Below, piece after piece: positions 26,001-38,861 of a stretch of DNA of 64,000 bases. The notes beneath the pieces were generated by a model. It was not told the DNA's origin, searched no databases, and saw only the letters and a list, made by a program, of their open reading frames with translations. This DNA comes from Apostichopus parvimensis (lineage: Eukaryota > Echinodermata > Holothuroidea > Aspidochirotida > Stichopodidae), in NCBI GenBank assembly GCA_000934455.1, contig KN887268.1, positions 11,820-75,819 of the forward strand, written 5' to 3'. The position numbers and the translations under genes were made by a program. Position 1 is the stretch's first letter, and every line of letters begins with the position of its first letter.

Positions 26001-27777
26001 ACTCAAATGTTCCTTTCTTCGTTTGACTATAACATATCACTAAAAATTCTACCTAAAATCGTCCTTTAAAGTTAGTTACATGTAAAGTCTCTCACCACCT
26101 CTCTCTATTTCTCTTGCTTTATTTTTCTTCTTTGCATTGGATCTTAAAGGGGTAGTGCCACTCTTGACACTGAACCTTCAGAGGGGTGTGGTAGCCGGGG
26201 AAGAGATTCCAGATGCCTGGCATCACCAGATGGTTTATGGTGTGGACTCGGAACATATATACATGTGCAACCCGGTCACAGTCACGACAAGCGACGTTAT
26301 AGAACAACAGCTATGTAGTGAATCGGTTCTTAAGGTAAAAATTTCTACTAACGTTGGATCATCCACAGGGATCATTTTTATAGATATATGTTGTACATAT
26401 ACACATATGTACATATACACATGTGCAACCCGGTCACAGTCACGACAAGAGATGTTATAGAACAACAGCTCTGTAGTGAATCGGTTCTTAAGGTAAAAAT
26501 TTCTACTAACGTTGGATCATCCACGGCGAACATGTTCGTAGATATATGTTTGCATAGCAGTTTTGCAGGTTTATGAATTTTGTTTGTACTGTTAGTTAGT
26601 ACTCCAAAGAAAACCATTTTGCATTGCTGCTTTTGTGTAGCAGCACTGCACATATCTTAATTGGTTTCTGTTTAATTACCACTAGGGCTGTTTATCCTGC
26701 AGTGCAGAACACTCTAGGGCAATCTAGTGTTTAACTTTTAATATAAAGGTTAATATTAGCTTCCTGCTTGATGGTAAAGAAAAGCTAGCATGTAGAGGAA
26801 AGAAAGAGTTCACCGGGCAGTGCCATTTAAATACCTGTGTAGTGTGTTTCAAGAAAGTTACTGACTTGAAAACAAAATATTCTGTATGGAAAGGATAAAA
26901 GACAAAACAATTGATGAAAATTTGCATTTTTCAAGCTATTTCCAGTTCATTTTTGCCCCTTCATTTTCCCTTTCATTTTTCAAGCTTTTTTTCAAGCTTT
27001 TGCCTAATCCCATTTAGTGTCATTTGTGTGTTAATATGTGTGCGTGTTTTTGACAGGTGAGACGAGACGATGTTCTTTCCAGACTCGATGCTCGATGTGA
27101 TCTGGAAGCCATTGAAAGCCACCAAGATGTGAGATGGTCTGAGAGAAAGGTCAAAGGTGAGGATTTGAGTGGTATATGATTACTGCTAGAGCTTTCCTTT
27201 CCACTTGAAATATATTGAATAAATAAGTTTATAGTCATCTTGCACTGTAAAGTTATGTGCAGTGAAAGAGAGGGAGGGAGTAGCAGGGCTGTGAGTGATG
27301 TATTTTTAGTGTTGAGTTTAAATTGTTGACCCGAGTCATATTTGAACTTGGTTCATAGAACAAGAAATTCTTCTGAGAGGGCATTTTAGTCAAACTTTTT
27401 TTCTGTCCAAGAGCCTGAAAAGTTCAGATTTGATTGTCTTGGCAAAACAGTTGATATCTGGTATGATCATTATGGTACTTAAAAGTCTGTCCTAACATTT
27501 CCAACATTAAATACTATTGTTATTTTGTTAACGAAATAATATTAACTTTTCGTCCATCAAATGTTTCTCGATAGATCAAGTTTTGAAGATTCTTCAGGAA
27601 GAGGTTTCAGTGTCACTGCCAGATACGATTTATTTCCAGCTCTTGAAGAGATGGCTTTATACTAGTCACATAGATATACCGGCAGCTTACAAATCTGGAG
27701 TTACTCTCTGTGTTAATGTGGATAACAGAGATGCCTATGAAAAACTGAAAAATGCTGAAGAATTGCCTATTTTATGA
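23025..27777 (+). CDS. Possible papain-fold protein, function unknown
   Basis: Five exons join in frame: 23025-23150, 24873-25116, 26150-26334, 27057-27156 and 27575-27777, a total of 858 bp or 285 residues, ending in TGA. All junctions have GT and AG. A TAG lies just before the ATG in frame, so this ATG is a good start, although the splice acceptors beside it (23018-23019 and 23023-23024) suggest a 5' non-coding exon. Residues 27-36 read QIGVSACGAT, with Gln27 and Cys33 followed by a hydrophobic helix. Residues 144-165 hold WHHQMVYGVD and then MCNP. This order of Gln, Cys, His and Asn is what C39-like and papain-fold cysteine peptidases show. No signal peptide or clear membrane span is visible. 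I do not recognise a named orthologue, and catalysis is inferred, not shown. Confidence 0.8.
24040..24284 (-). mobile_element. tRNA-derived SINE, copy 2 (near full length)
   Basis: Minus-strand copy inside intron 1 of the gene at 23025. From its 5' end it shows GTAGCTCAGTGGTTAACGCC (A box), GAGTTCGAGTCACTCC (B box), a family body with GACTTCGGTCAGCTTG and GTTCCTGCTTGCAGGAGG, and a (CATA)n tail seen as GTAT repeats at 24040-24060. The promoter boxes and microsatellite tail are hallmarks of tRNA SINEs. The partner LINE is not in the window. Confidence 0.88.
26253..26550 (+). repeat. 158 bp tandem duplication across an exon end
   Basis: Positions 26253-26392 recur at 26411-26550. The first copy holds the last 80 or so bases of exon 3 of the possible papain-fold gene and its donor (CTTAAG/GTAAAA). 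The second copy keeps the same exon end and donor but lies in the following intron and has no evident acceptor. The copies differ at only a few bases, so the event is recent. The second copy is probably not spliced, but it offers a decoy donor. Confidence 0.85.
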
Positions 27778-30700
27778 TTGAAGTCTGGTGCAGTTAATTT
27801 GTTTTTGAAATCAAAACATTGGATACCAGTCAATTTTATGAAACTTTTCAGTGGCTCGCAAAAGAGTGGTTTACAAGACACGCTATTAATACTGCCTGCT
27901 GAACCTGGGGGCAAGGAAAGACATTAGTGTGATATGCTTGTAAACGCGCTCACACGATGTGTTGTTTGTGTATTGTTACGAAGTGTGCGTCATGTAAAGT
28001 TGCAGTGCTACTGCGAGTGTGCGTGTTTGTGCGAGTGTGCGTGCGTGTGTGAGTATGTGTTTGAAATTTGTTGTTTTCATTGGCTCTGTCTTTACGGTCA
28101 TGTACCGGTATATGACTTCAGTCGATATTAAGAACGTATTCAAGCAAGAAGTGTTTTCCAGTGTTAAACCAAAGATTTTATGTAAGTTGTGTTTTTATTA
28201 ATATAACGTTGTATATTTGTTGTATACATGATTATTTATTCTGTATGGTTTGGATTTATGTATTTATTCTTCAATAATTGACTTATTCATTAATCGATTT
28301 CCTGGTTGTTTAATTACAAACGTATGTTTCGTTTTTATTTGTTTAGTTACCAGATATCACAGCAAAATAAACGAATCGACTCATTACATTTGCGTTGAAT
28401 AATCTGTGGATTACTGAGTTCAGGAATACGGAATAAAGAAATCTTCATTGATTTACAATGCTTACATGAGTTTGTATAAATGCAAGGATTGCTATTTGTG
28501 ATTGGATGAATACAACAGTTGGACAATGCACTTGTAGAAATATCTGAACTTTTGTTGGTCCATGTAAATGTAGAAGGTATATTTTTAGGTATTGGGGCGC
28601 TCAAAATAAGAGAAACAATCCAGTGTGGCAGCCAAGACTCATCGAGTGCCCATCCCTGATTTAAATGTAATTATCATGTGGACGGTGGTGTAGCTAACAT
28701 TTCAGGCCCGTTGGTTCAAGGGTGAGAGTTGGGGCCCTTCACTCTTACCTCTTCTAAAATGCACTTGACACAAAGCCATCTATTGTAGAACGAAAACACA
28801 AAGTGCCGTCTGGCAAACTGACTTGACAGGCAGTTGTGATGCATTAGCTCAAAATTTCTGGAACGAATCCTTGGAGGCCCCTGGACTTTGAGGTTCCTAG
28901 TTCAATGGACTGTGTGACGGCCTATTGCCATGTCTCTGCATGTGGTTGCAGCATGGTACTAGACTTAGTCCATCTATGTGAGGGTTTGTGCAGTTCTGAT
29001 AACATGGTAATAACAATAAGAATATCATACTAAGAAATATTGTTGCATAGTACTGAAAATGAAATGAACAATTGCCTTGCTCAATGTCTGGCAATGTGAA
29101 CACATTTTTAATATGTATGAATGCAATGTAAATAAACATGCAATTGGGTAAGAAAACCAAATTTGTGTCATGTTTCAAGTTCAAGACACTTGTAGTACTG
29201 ACAATGTGAGCCCTGTGGATACCCTGTTTCTATAAGATAAACGGTTTGGAACTGTTCATACTGTCAGTACCATTGCCTTGAAGCATGACATGAAAGCATC
29301 TTGTAGGGTGGTACTACTATAGCGAGAAAATTGTCCCAACTGACTGAAAACAAATTTATCCCATTCTAAGAGGAACAGCAGTCTCGTCGGTCGATCTTAC
29401 AAAGCTGTACTTATTTGAATACATCTAGCAGTTAACAGAATATTCTGGAGGCAGAAGTTTTATTGTAACTTTGTAGTTAAAATCACATCATGGTATCTTG
29501 TTTATATTGGCAAAGATATCATGTCTGGTAGAATTTTTCTAATGCATTTGCAGACATTATACACTTAGCAATTCCAGAATTGTATAATTTTTGTCTTTAT
29601 AATTTAGAAATCATTTATTCTTGCAAAAAAATTTACATTTGGTCCAAATTGGTCTCAAAATTTTCGGAGAACATTGACAACTAAGACTACCAAAGCCTTT
29701 GGAAAACTATCTGCCATAAAGAAATCACAACCACAATGATCCTACTATTATCATTTTCCTGTTAATATTTTTTTGGACAAAACTGAATGGAACTGGAGTA
29801 GCCATTTCTATAAAGTTTGGCACAAGAAACTAAGATCAAATCTTCCTGTTGGATATGAAATTTGTTTGTCTTAGAAAGTCTTTTAGCCAAAAAATAAGTA
29901 ACCTTTTTGAAAGCAAACGATGAAGTTTATTCTCTGATCTGTAAATATGTTCTTTATTTATACATCTGGTTTCTGTGGTATCATCTCCAATCGTGGAGAC
30001 AGGTGATCACAATATATATGTCAGGATGAGTAATTGTCTGTGGTTTGTCACTTTCATTGCCATGTGCCTAGTCCTAGCATACATGACCAAAAGAATGTTG
30101 GCACAAATAATTGTCATCTAGTGAAAAGACCAGCTCATTTGACCTTGTTTGAAGGACTAGAAATGCTTCATTGAATTTATAGCAAACAGTGCACTATGCC
30201 AATGGTCTGCAACCTTTTTAGGCCACCACCCAGCCAAAATTATTTTGTTTCCGCAGCCACCCATTTGATCACTCCACCCGCCCCCCAACTTAAGTTTGTC
30301 AACTTTTGCATTAAGAATCAGCAATGCCATCCATAGAATTACACACAGGGCCACCGTGTCCAACTAATGTAATGTGATACCTTGACTTTAGAAATGAGTT
30401 ATCATTTTTTCTGCAAGAGGTAACTTGTGTGCACCAGTTTGTAGCTGCAACTGATTGGAATCCCCCCAAGGGACACAGATGTGGTGCAATGTAGTGTTAG
30501 CTCAGTGGTTAACGCTGGTGCCTTCCAATCATAAGGTCTCCAGTTCGAGTCACTCCAAGATTAATGTATGTCGTCCAATTACAGAGTTGTTGACAATTCA
30601 TAATCATGGAGGTTAAATATGAATCTAAGAGACCGACTTCGGTCAGCTTGCGGCTTTGATAAGTCAATGATGGCTTCTTCGCGAGTTCCTGCTTGCAGGA

Positions 30701-33379
30701 GGATCTAAAATACATACATACATGTAGTGCCCTAGATCCACTGTTTGAATTGTGCACACTTGGGATTGTGTGGGTGTCACAAGTTATCACAAGTTATCAC
30801 CAGGGGTTCAACTGTTGCAAAGGTCCTTTGAGCAGAGCTTTGCCTTGCTACAAGACTTTTAATCCCCACCTATAACTTTTTTCTTTTGCTCTCTCTTACA
30901 TATTGTACAAAATAATGTTGCCCAGAATTTTTTAGCCAATAAAACAAAACGATAACAAAACCCCACAACCAGCTGGTTTCTGGCATTTTCATTTTGACTT
31001 AAATTTCATATTTTGATGTTAGACCATGATAGAGGATGGAAAAAATGGAGCATTTTACGAATACAAATGTATTTCTCTGAATCAATTCTTGTCTCTTATA
31101 TACAAATGATAAACAGGATTCATATATATTAACCCTTCCTGCCCTTATGCAAATTCTACTTCCTAAGTCAGTACAAAAAAGTGGACATTAAAATAAGCAA
31201 AATCTGAAGGAATAAAAGTCCAGTAATAATTAAGTGTTTTTTACTGGGATGTTTACTGGGCACAGTTTACTGGGATGAATCGGAAGTACATGGACATGAA
31301 ATGTACACCAAGGAAAAGCTTCTCTATTTGTTTGCACTCGTGGTTAAAACTAAGAGTATTACCTCACTGTCACCACAACCAGCAACAAGTAACTTTACGA
31401 TATGACTTATTTCAACATGACAATTTCATTACTCTTCATATTAAATATGAGGTAGTAGCTACATCTTAAATTTTCACCCAAGAAAAGAATAAAAAAAAGA
31501 TGAAAATAGTCCATAAAACTTTGGTGTCATAATTAAAATGTCTTTTTTGAGACAAGACAAAAATGATTCATGAAAATTATAATGGAAGTCTGGATCCAGT
31601 CAAATATGATGTATTCATCTATGTTATTATGACTAGAAACTTCAACCAGGAAATAAACCAAATCCAAGAACTTAAGCAAACAATTAACCAAGTTTATAAG
31701 CCAGAAAAGCCCATTAGTTCCATGATAAAATAACAAACTATATATAATAAAATGTTGACAAGTCTGAGTTCACAAACTATACTTTTTAATGATGCCTTTC
31801 TCTTCTGAGAAGTAGATTGTTGGCATATTTTAATTTTTTTTTCCAAAACTATATATTGACACATTCCTGCTTTCAAGGCATATTTTTGTAAATGACAATT
31901 GCTTTTGAAAAACATATTGTTTTTTTAGGGCCAAATTAAGCTGTTTGTCAGGAAATACACTTTGAGGATGTTGTTTTTCTGAGAAATATACATTTTGGGA
32001 AAACACCTTTATCAATCTATATTAAAAAAAGAAAATTAAAAAAACTTTTCAAGAACAAATTTCTTTCCAGGCTCATAACTTTAGTCTCTTACCAACGAAA
32101 AATCTCTTACTAACGAAAAAACAAAAAAAACACTTTCTTTTTATGTTTTATCTTTTTACTTTGGATATTAAATGGGAGACATGATTTATGGCTCCAACCA
32201 CCACCATGGAAAATAATTAAAATGGCTGTAAATCAATGATTATGGGAAACAATAAAATTTGAGCTCCTCTATGGAAATAAAAAATAAATAAAAAAATATC
32301 CATTACCAAAACCACACAGTGACAAATACAATTACCATCTGCCTACTTAAGATAAACATACCATAACAACAGCAAACTAGAAAAATATGCTATTATTAAA
32401 CTATAAGAAAAAAAAACATAAAGAAGGCCAAATATATTGGTCATGTTCTCTAGACAACCAAAGCCAAATTACAAAAAATTAAAAAGTAACAAGCAAATGA
32501 AGAAGTATTTCTAGAAAACAATGACAATTTAAGTTATTGTTCTAACCAAAGATACCAGGCACTAATGTCTGTTACAAACCATTTTGCTATGTCATTGATA
32601 TTTAAAACTGCCAAAAATAAATATAAAAATCATAAAAATTAAAAAAAAAAACATCAGAAACTAACAAACATTAATCACAATAATTTGGAATGCAAAACGA
32701 TTGATAAAACTAACTAACAAGAAAATCAGTCAGAAAATGTTTAAATTACCATAACTAATGCATGGTAAAGAAAAGAGAAGAATATACATTGCCTTTCTAT
32801 CATAGAGACAGCTAAGTGAAAGAAACATATATTGCAGAGGAAAACAGATTAAAGAACTAATGCTAAAAAAGTATAACAAAATTCTCAGGCTTACAGGATG
32901 CCTTCAAGAAGAGCTTTAATCTTTATGTCTATGTCACAGTCCACCTTTAAGGAGAGTTTTAACCTTTATATGTCAATCCAAGAAAACAGAAGAAGAAACA
33001 TTTGGTTGCTAGTAATTGCTTCAGTAGCTACTGGGTTTTTCCTTGAACACTTCTAAATTTAAAGGCAACCAGCTACTATGAAGGGACCAAATGATACTGA
33101 AACAAATATCACTAAGTATCCCAAAGTAGCTGCGAAGTTTGAACAACTTTAAACAAACCTCGAAAGCATTGTTTGAGAGGATGGAGTAATCTACTGGCAT
33201 CTCACTCATAGGTTTCTGACTTCATCTGAGCATCAACTTTCATAGCTGATATAAGCCAAGTAGGGAAGTTTTCAGGTGAGCTATGATACCACCTAGTGAT
33301 GTTACTTTTACTTTTGTTTTTTAGTCTCTTGAAGTGACTCAATGACTAAAAGCTCATATGTTGCATCTGGAGTAGAGCA
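27778..33379. other. Intergenic stretch between convergent genes
   Basis: This follows the TGA of the plus-strand gene and precedes the 3' end of the minus-strand ZDHHC gene. The 3' UTR of the first gene probably lies at its start; AATAAA occurs near 28366 and ATAAAG near 28434. It holds a GTGTGCGT-rich patch at 28005-28065, one SINE at 30492-30723 and a very A/T-rich low-complexity zone at about 31780-32720. No further exon or RNA gene was seen. Confidence 0.5.
30492..30723 (+). mobile_element. tRNA-derived SINE, copy 3 (near full length)
   Basis: Plus-strand copy of the same SINE family. It shows GTTAGCTCAGTGGTTAACGC (A box), CCAGTTCGAGTCACTCC (B box), the family body with GACTTCGGTCAGCTTGCGGC and GTTCCTGCTTGCAGGAGGAT, and a tail of CATA repeats. 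The boxes are about 30 bases apart, close to a tRNA. It is the best-preserved copy in the window. Confidence 0.9.
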
Positions 33380-33668
33380 CTGTTGATCCATTAACATTGG
33401 TGTTGATCCATCAACCCTCGTTGTTGATCCATCAGCGGCAGTGTCGATCCATCAATTGCCGGTGGTGATCCATCGGCGGCAGTGTTGATTCATCAACCAT
33501 CAGTGTTGATCTATCAACCATCAGTGTTGATCCATTAACATTGGTGTTGATCCATTAGCCATCATTGTTGATCCATCAACCACCAGTGTTGATCTTTCAA
33601 CCATCGTTGTTGAACCATCGTCCATCAGTTTTGATTCACCTCACATCGCAGTGTTGATCCATCAACAC
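33380..33668 (-). repeat. 21 bp hairpin-bearing tandem array
   Basis: About fourteen degenerate copies have the plus-strand core GTGTTGATCCATCAACCATC. Most units contain TTGAT-CC-ATCAA, five-base inverted arms around two bases. The array begins 97 bp beyond the ZDHHC stop codon on that gene's strand, so it likely sits in its 3' UTR or just past it. There is no open frame through it on either strand. Confidence 0.88.
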
Positions 33669-33765
33669 TTTCTTAGACTTCTGGAAACTTGGGGTCTCAA
33701 TAAATACATAAACAGGAAAAGGTCTCTCCAATGGTAGCACGCTCTCTCTGTAAGTACACTCGGCA

Positions 33766-36700
33766 TCAAACACTGTACATATATCTGAGATCCTTGCCGC
33801 TTCCTACGTCAGGTTTTACGAATGGATTCAACCATGCCAGATTCATCTTACTTCCAAAGACAGACTTCATGGAAAGACATCTTGTCTTCTTGTTCCAGGT
33901 TGGTTGTTCTCGTTTCAGTTGTTCGATGCCCTTGATAAGAACGATCAACATTGAAACCATTTTTATCAACAAACAGAATGCTCGCATATTAAACAAATAT
34001 GACGAAAGGGGCCAAAAAGAATTCTACTTTAAATGATTTAACTTCAGCCAACTTTGGTGGCTGGTATTTCATACCTAAATTTTATCACTGACGAACTGAT
34101 CTTCAAACCTCACCCGCAATTCCACAAAATGTTACCTTCGTAAAATAGCCAAACTTTGACCCTGTCATCTTCAGTATACTAACAAGATTACCTTTTTGTT
34201 TTCTTTCATTTTTGGACATCCAGGAAGTGAAGTCTGTGACCATATTCAATCATCGAACTAAAACAAAAGTTAAACTTCAGAGACCTTCGTGATTATCGTG
34301 AGCTTTTGGATTTCAAAATGTCAAAAATGTGAACTTACCGTTTCATCCGTGCAGATGGCATGGACTTGTGTGCAAAACATGATGAGAGTAAAAAGTGAAA
34401 ATAGAAGGCCTTCCATTGCTAGGGTCATCATAAATATAACTGTAACTGGCAGAGAGAAATGGGCGCAGCTACCTGAAGAAGACAAAAGAAGAAAAATACG
34501 AATAATACGAACAATACAAGATAATGAGGATACTGTTTATGATGAACAAACGATTGGTTACAAATATATATATACATACACACACATATATATATGAGGA
34601 TTAGTTTAGACTAGTGGAACACTAGTAGCTGTTACTCAGAGTTTCATGCACCGAGCGATCATCAGACAACAGCATTACATAAGTAACAAAACCACACAGA
34701 AAATGGGTCAGTTTTAATTAATGGTTGATATATACAGTGGTACAAACTTACCTCCCCATTCTGTTCCAACACAGCTGACAAAGTGTACAAGAAGCATAAT
34801 AAGACTGTGTATTGAGACTAAGGCAATGTATAGCTGCAACAAAGATATAGAATATAATAACATGTAAGGGTTAGCTGGTTATATTCTTTCTGCCTGGCTG
34901 ATGATAAGTGATAACTAGAAGTTAAACCAACAGTTGTGGAAAAAAAACAAATTACAAAACATTGTCTGACGTATAAGAAATCACAATAAAACAATAATCG
35001 ACTGATGGTAAGAAGCGAATTAAACGGGACAGAAACCCAACCATCATCTCTGGGTTATAAGAGATCTTTTTGACAAACAACTCCCCCAATACAGCTAGGA
35101 AATATCTCGCTACATTTTGTGAGATGTTGTAGTTTAAATAGTCATGTCTGGGAGCTGTCATTTTGTAAATCTGCGATGTCGTAGTGCTTGCTACTGGATC
35201 TAACACATTTTACTTTTTCTTTCCATGTTCACAGTGTTGACACTGATATGCCATCATTCGTTCATATTAAGCGCTTCAATAGAGTTTAGATTCAGCATTT
35301 TCAAACCCGTCTCCAATACAGAAAACAAAGATTGTGATAAATAAAGGAATACATATAAAATGGAAGCACATGTGGCTCAATTATGTCATATTTAGACTTG
35401 ATCAAGTCAACTGCCTTGTGTGTGAAGGAACAAGAAAGTCTGTGATATCTCAGAAATGGAATAAGATTTTTCTTAGCTGATTTGGAGAAGTTGCTGATAA
35501 CAGTTATCTCTATCTCATAAATCTATAATGATGGTTGAATTTGTGTCTCCTTTAAAGTATGGAAGAAGATAAACATTATAGTCATAAAGAAAGAGCATCG
35601 AAAAATATGTCAACAAAACAGCTGGAATTTTTTACAGAGCATTTCTCGAAACTGCCAAGATACACAATCAATATAACAACATATCCAAGGATTGTTGTGT
35701 AAAAGGAAATTATTCTCGGTGAGAACGGACGAGCAGTTAAAGTTGGGAGAAAGCAGGAAAAATGGTATTAATTGCATTATTAAAATGAGTATACATAAAC
35801 TAGTATGCTAGGTTAACAAAGAATTCAATAGAGCAAATGCACAGTAAATATACTTGGTAACCAATGCATTCAAAAGCATGATTGGAAATGAAGAAAATTA
35901 ACAACTTACTGTGAATAAGACAAAGTACTTTTGATTGAATTCCCCAACACAGTTATTCACCCAAGGGCAATGGTGATCCATTTTCCTGTTAAGGAAAAAA
36001 AAAACAAACATTAAGCTTAATTGTATGTTTATGGTCAGTAGCCAAACAAAACAAAACAAATTCCAGCGGCATCACTTTAACAAACTTGTTTCATAGCATT
36101 CTGACACAGTTTGACTTTGAAATAAAAATATAAAAAAATGTTGACATTCAATTCAGGAATAGTCATTTTCTTTGTTTTGCTAATTGCAGTATAAACAGAA
36201 ACAATGCAACATGTTGGGTTTAAATAGGATGGGGACGGGTAAGAAGGAGGGGGGGGGCCGCAGTGGTTTGGTCTGGTCTCAACGAGCCCTGAGTGTGACC
36301 TGGAACTTGAAATGAAATATGACACAGAATACTAAATGGATACAACAATGGATGCAAATTACACACTTTGTGGATGTCGCCTGTGAGGTATGTTTCATTG
36401 CCCCAAACCCCCCCCCCCCCACAACCCCCATTTGGTGAATAAAGCATATTGATACTGTCCCTTGATTGTGAATTTCTTTCTCAGTTTAATGCTAGCTTTT
36501 GCACAAAGACTCGGTTATTACCCCCGACCTTAACTCTCTTACCTTATACATCTTTTACACACACTGCAGTGATGAGTTCTTTCTGGTTTAATGCACACAC
36601 ATTTAGGACACCTATAAACCACTTGACCTACTTTCAGTCCCAAATTACCAAGCTGGTCTCGGGTGGCGTTACCTAAAGGAATTGCTCCCTGCAATGAAAA

Positions 36701-38678
36701 AACAAACAAATTCCAGCGGGCGGTGAAAGAAGTTGCATGTGTGGATGACAGATTGACAGGTATTTTTTTTTTTTTTTTACAAATCCTATATTTTAAAATT
36801 TTGTCTTTCACATTATTCCAAATGTAAACTTAATGTACAGAATCAGAGCTGCCTCAAAAATGTCATTCCAGCATCGGTTGCTAGGTAACAACTCAGCTTC
36901 AATATAAAGGGACACTATATGATAAACTAAAGGTTGACATATAACACGCCATATATAACAGCTTGTATTAGTAGCTTCTGGTTCTACTTAAACGTTCTCC
37001 CTACTGGGAAGGGAATCTTGAACTCTCATTGAAAAGATTTCATGAAAAAGATTTGGCCATTGCTACTATCAAATATTTCTCTCTGGCCTTTGCTGAAAAT
37101 AAATTGAGAACCCCTTCAACATCATATTTACAGAATTTTAGAAATTTACCCTCAAAAGGCATTTAAAACAGGTTTCTGGTGGCCTCCTCCTTGTATTTCC
37201 CTAGCTTTTACACATTATAACCACACATCAAGAGTTGAAACAAAGCATATCATATTCCCTTCTCTTTAAAAATACTTCTACAAGATGTAAATTACCCTGA
37301 ACATACAGCTCAGGATGTTTTTAATTTCTCATATAGCAGCAACAAAAAAGTGGTGCACACGCTAAAAAGTGTGATTCGGCAACATGTAGTCAGATAAAAT
37401 GCAAACAGAGATTTATGCTTAGAAGTTTACTTACTGGATCGTTCATCATGGCTTTGATGTGGGATATGAAGGCGAGGAAACCAAGGCTGTTAAATATGAA
37501 TCCATTTATCGTTGAATAGACATCCCATCCGATGGGATACAAAAGCACTGCGTCGGTTACTATAACACCATAGAAAAGGAGCGCATATGTAAGGACTGCA
37601 CATATAATGCCGCAGGGATCCTGTAAGAAAGAGTACACAAAATACAAGAGTTTGGGTATTAATATTACTGTATATATCACAAGCTTAAACAGTTTGAACA
37701 AGTCTAAAAAATGACATCACATATTAAGACCTAGTGTTAAAATATTTTGATGACTTCATTGCAATGATTCTTTTGACTGAGAGAAGCGTGTTTGGAAGGT
37801 TATAAATTACTAAATATAAACGTTTCTAACATTTTGGCTATAAACCCTAATATAATACTGTTCACACATTGGATATTAATACAGTAACTGACCCAGATTC
37901 CATACAATAAAACTTTGATACACACCTTATATAAAATAAAAACAATTTTTAGTCCCTCAGATTTTGGAAGTTGGGAAGGGTTGTAGGAGGTTGTTTGATT
38001 TTGAGATCTACTTTGATAAGACCTAATTACCCCCACTTCTCTCAGCATGGTCATTGCCCCCTTTATTGGTCACCGAAACAAGTACACTGAGCGCACAATA
38101 TGCTTGGTATGAACACACATATGACACATACACACAAAATTGACCAACAATATACATACCTTGATGCACAATATGACCCACCTTCACTGTTCCATTTTTA
38201 CAAACAACAGAAATGGCTCAAATGTTTAAACTTGAAAGCTCAACAGCTATACATTGAAACAACCTGTTCGGAGAGTTATTGTGTTCCTAGCAGAATCAGC
38301 TGCAGCAAACCATGTCTATCAACCATCTTGAGTGTAGGAATTGACTCACAATGATGCACCCTTGAGTGCAGAAAACCACTGACATCTGATCAGAAAAGTG
38401 ACTGTCAATCACATGGTCTCTCATTTGACTTACCGATCCAAGTGAGGAGGGGGGGGGAGGAGGGTGGGAGAGGGGGAAGGTTGTGTGGGTGCATTAGTTA
38501 CCTGGATGAACCACGCCTGATGTATGCCTAGGGAACGAGTCAAACCACAACATCTGCAGCACTTGTTGTTGGATTCAGAGAGGCGTGACACCTGTTTTTC
38601 AAGGTCATCTTCAGTTTTAGACTGTCCTTTCTTATGTAGTGGCTCCAATCGGAGCCCATGTCCTTGGGAAGGAGTCAT
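33766..38678 (-). CDS. ZDHHC7: Palmitoyltransferase ZDHHC7/ZDHHC3-like
   Basis: Seven coding exons on the minus strand: 38678-38502, 37620-37435, 36688-36543, 35985-35910, 34833-34752, 34472-34339 and 33930-33766. They total 966 bp, or 321 residues. The protein transfers palmitate to cysteines of substrate proteins; human ZDHHC3 and ZDHHC7 act at the Golgi. Visible parts are two membrane spans (about 62-88 and 95-117), the zinc-binding Cys-rich domain from about 135 ([18 protein letters not shown]), the catalytic DHHC at 173-176 followed by PWVNNCVG, and two more spans near 188-215 and 232-257. The [12 protein letters not shown] and CTDETGIEQL stretches match the ZDHHC3/7 subgroup closely, and the N-terminus ([11 protein letters not shown]) recalls ZDHHC7. 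It ends YMYSV, a possible class II PDZ ligand. Odd: a CCRCC cluster at 40-44. The first coding exon is open upstream of the ATG, so the start could extend into an unseen exon. Confidence 0.95.
34563..34597. repeat. TA/CA microsatellite
   Basis: (TA)n, CACACA and (TA)n in an intron of the ZDHHC gene. A simple repeat with no other signal. Confidence 0.75.
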
Positions 38679-38818
38679 ATCTGTGTGTTCCACTTTGAAC
38701 CTATAGATGTAAAAAGGAGAGAGAACACCATTAAAAATAGTCAGACATGCTACTGTTTGTCTGCCACCAAAGATGAGCAATATGTTATACATAAATATAA
38801 CTATATATATAACTATAC

Positions 38819-38861
38819 ATTTATAAACATATATATATATAAATATATATATATATGTTTA
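38819..38861. repeat. TA-rich microsatellite
   Basis: (TA)n runs interrupted by AAA and GT, just upstream of the first coding exon of the ZDHHC gene. They form an imperfect self-complementary patch. Confidence 0.7.
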
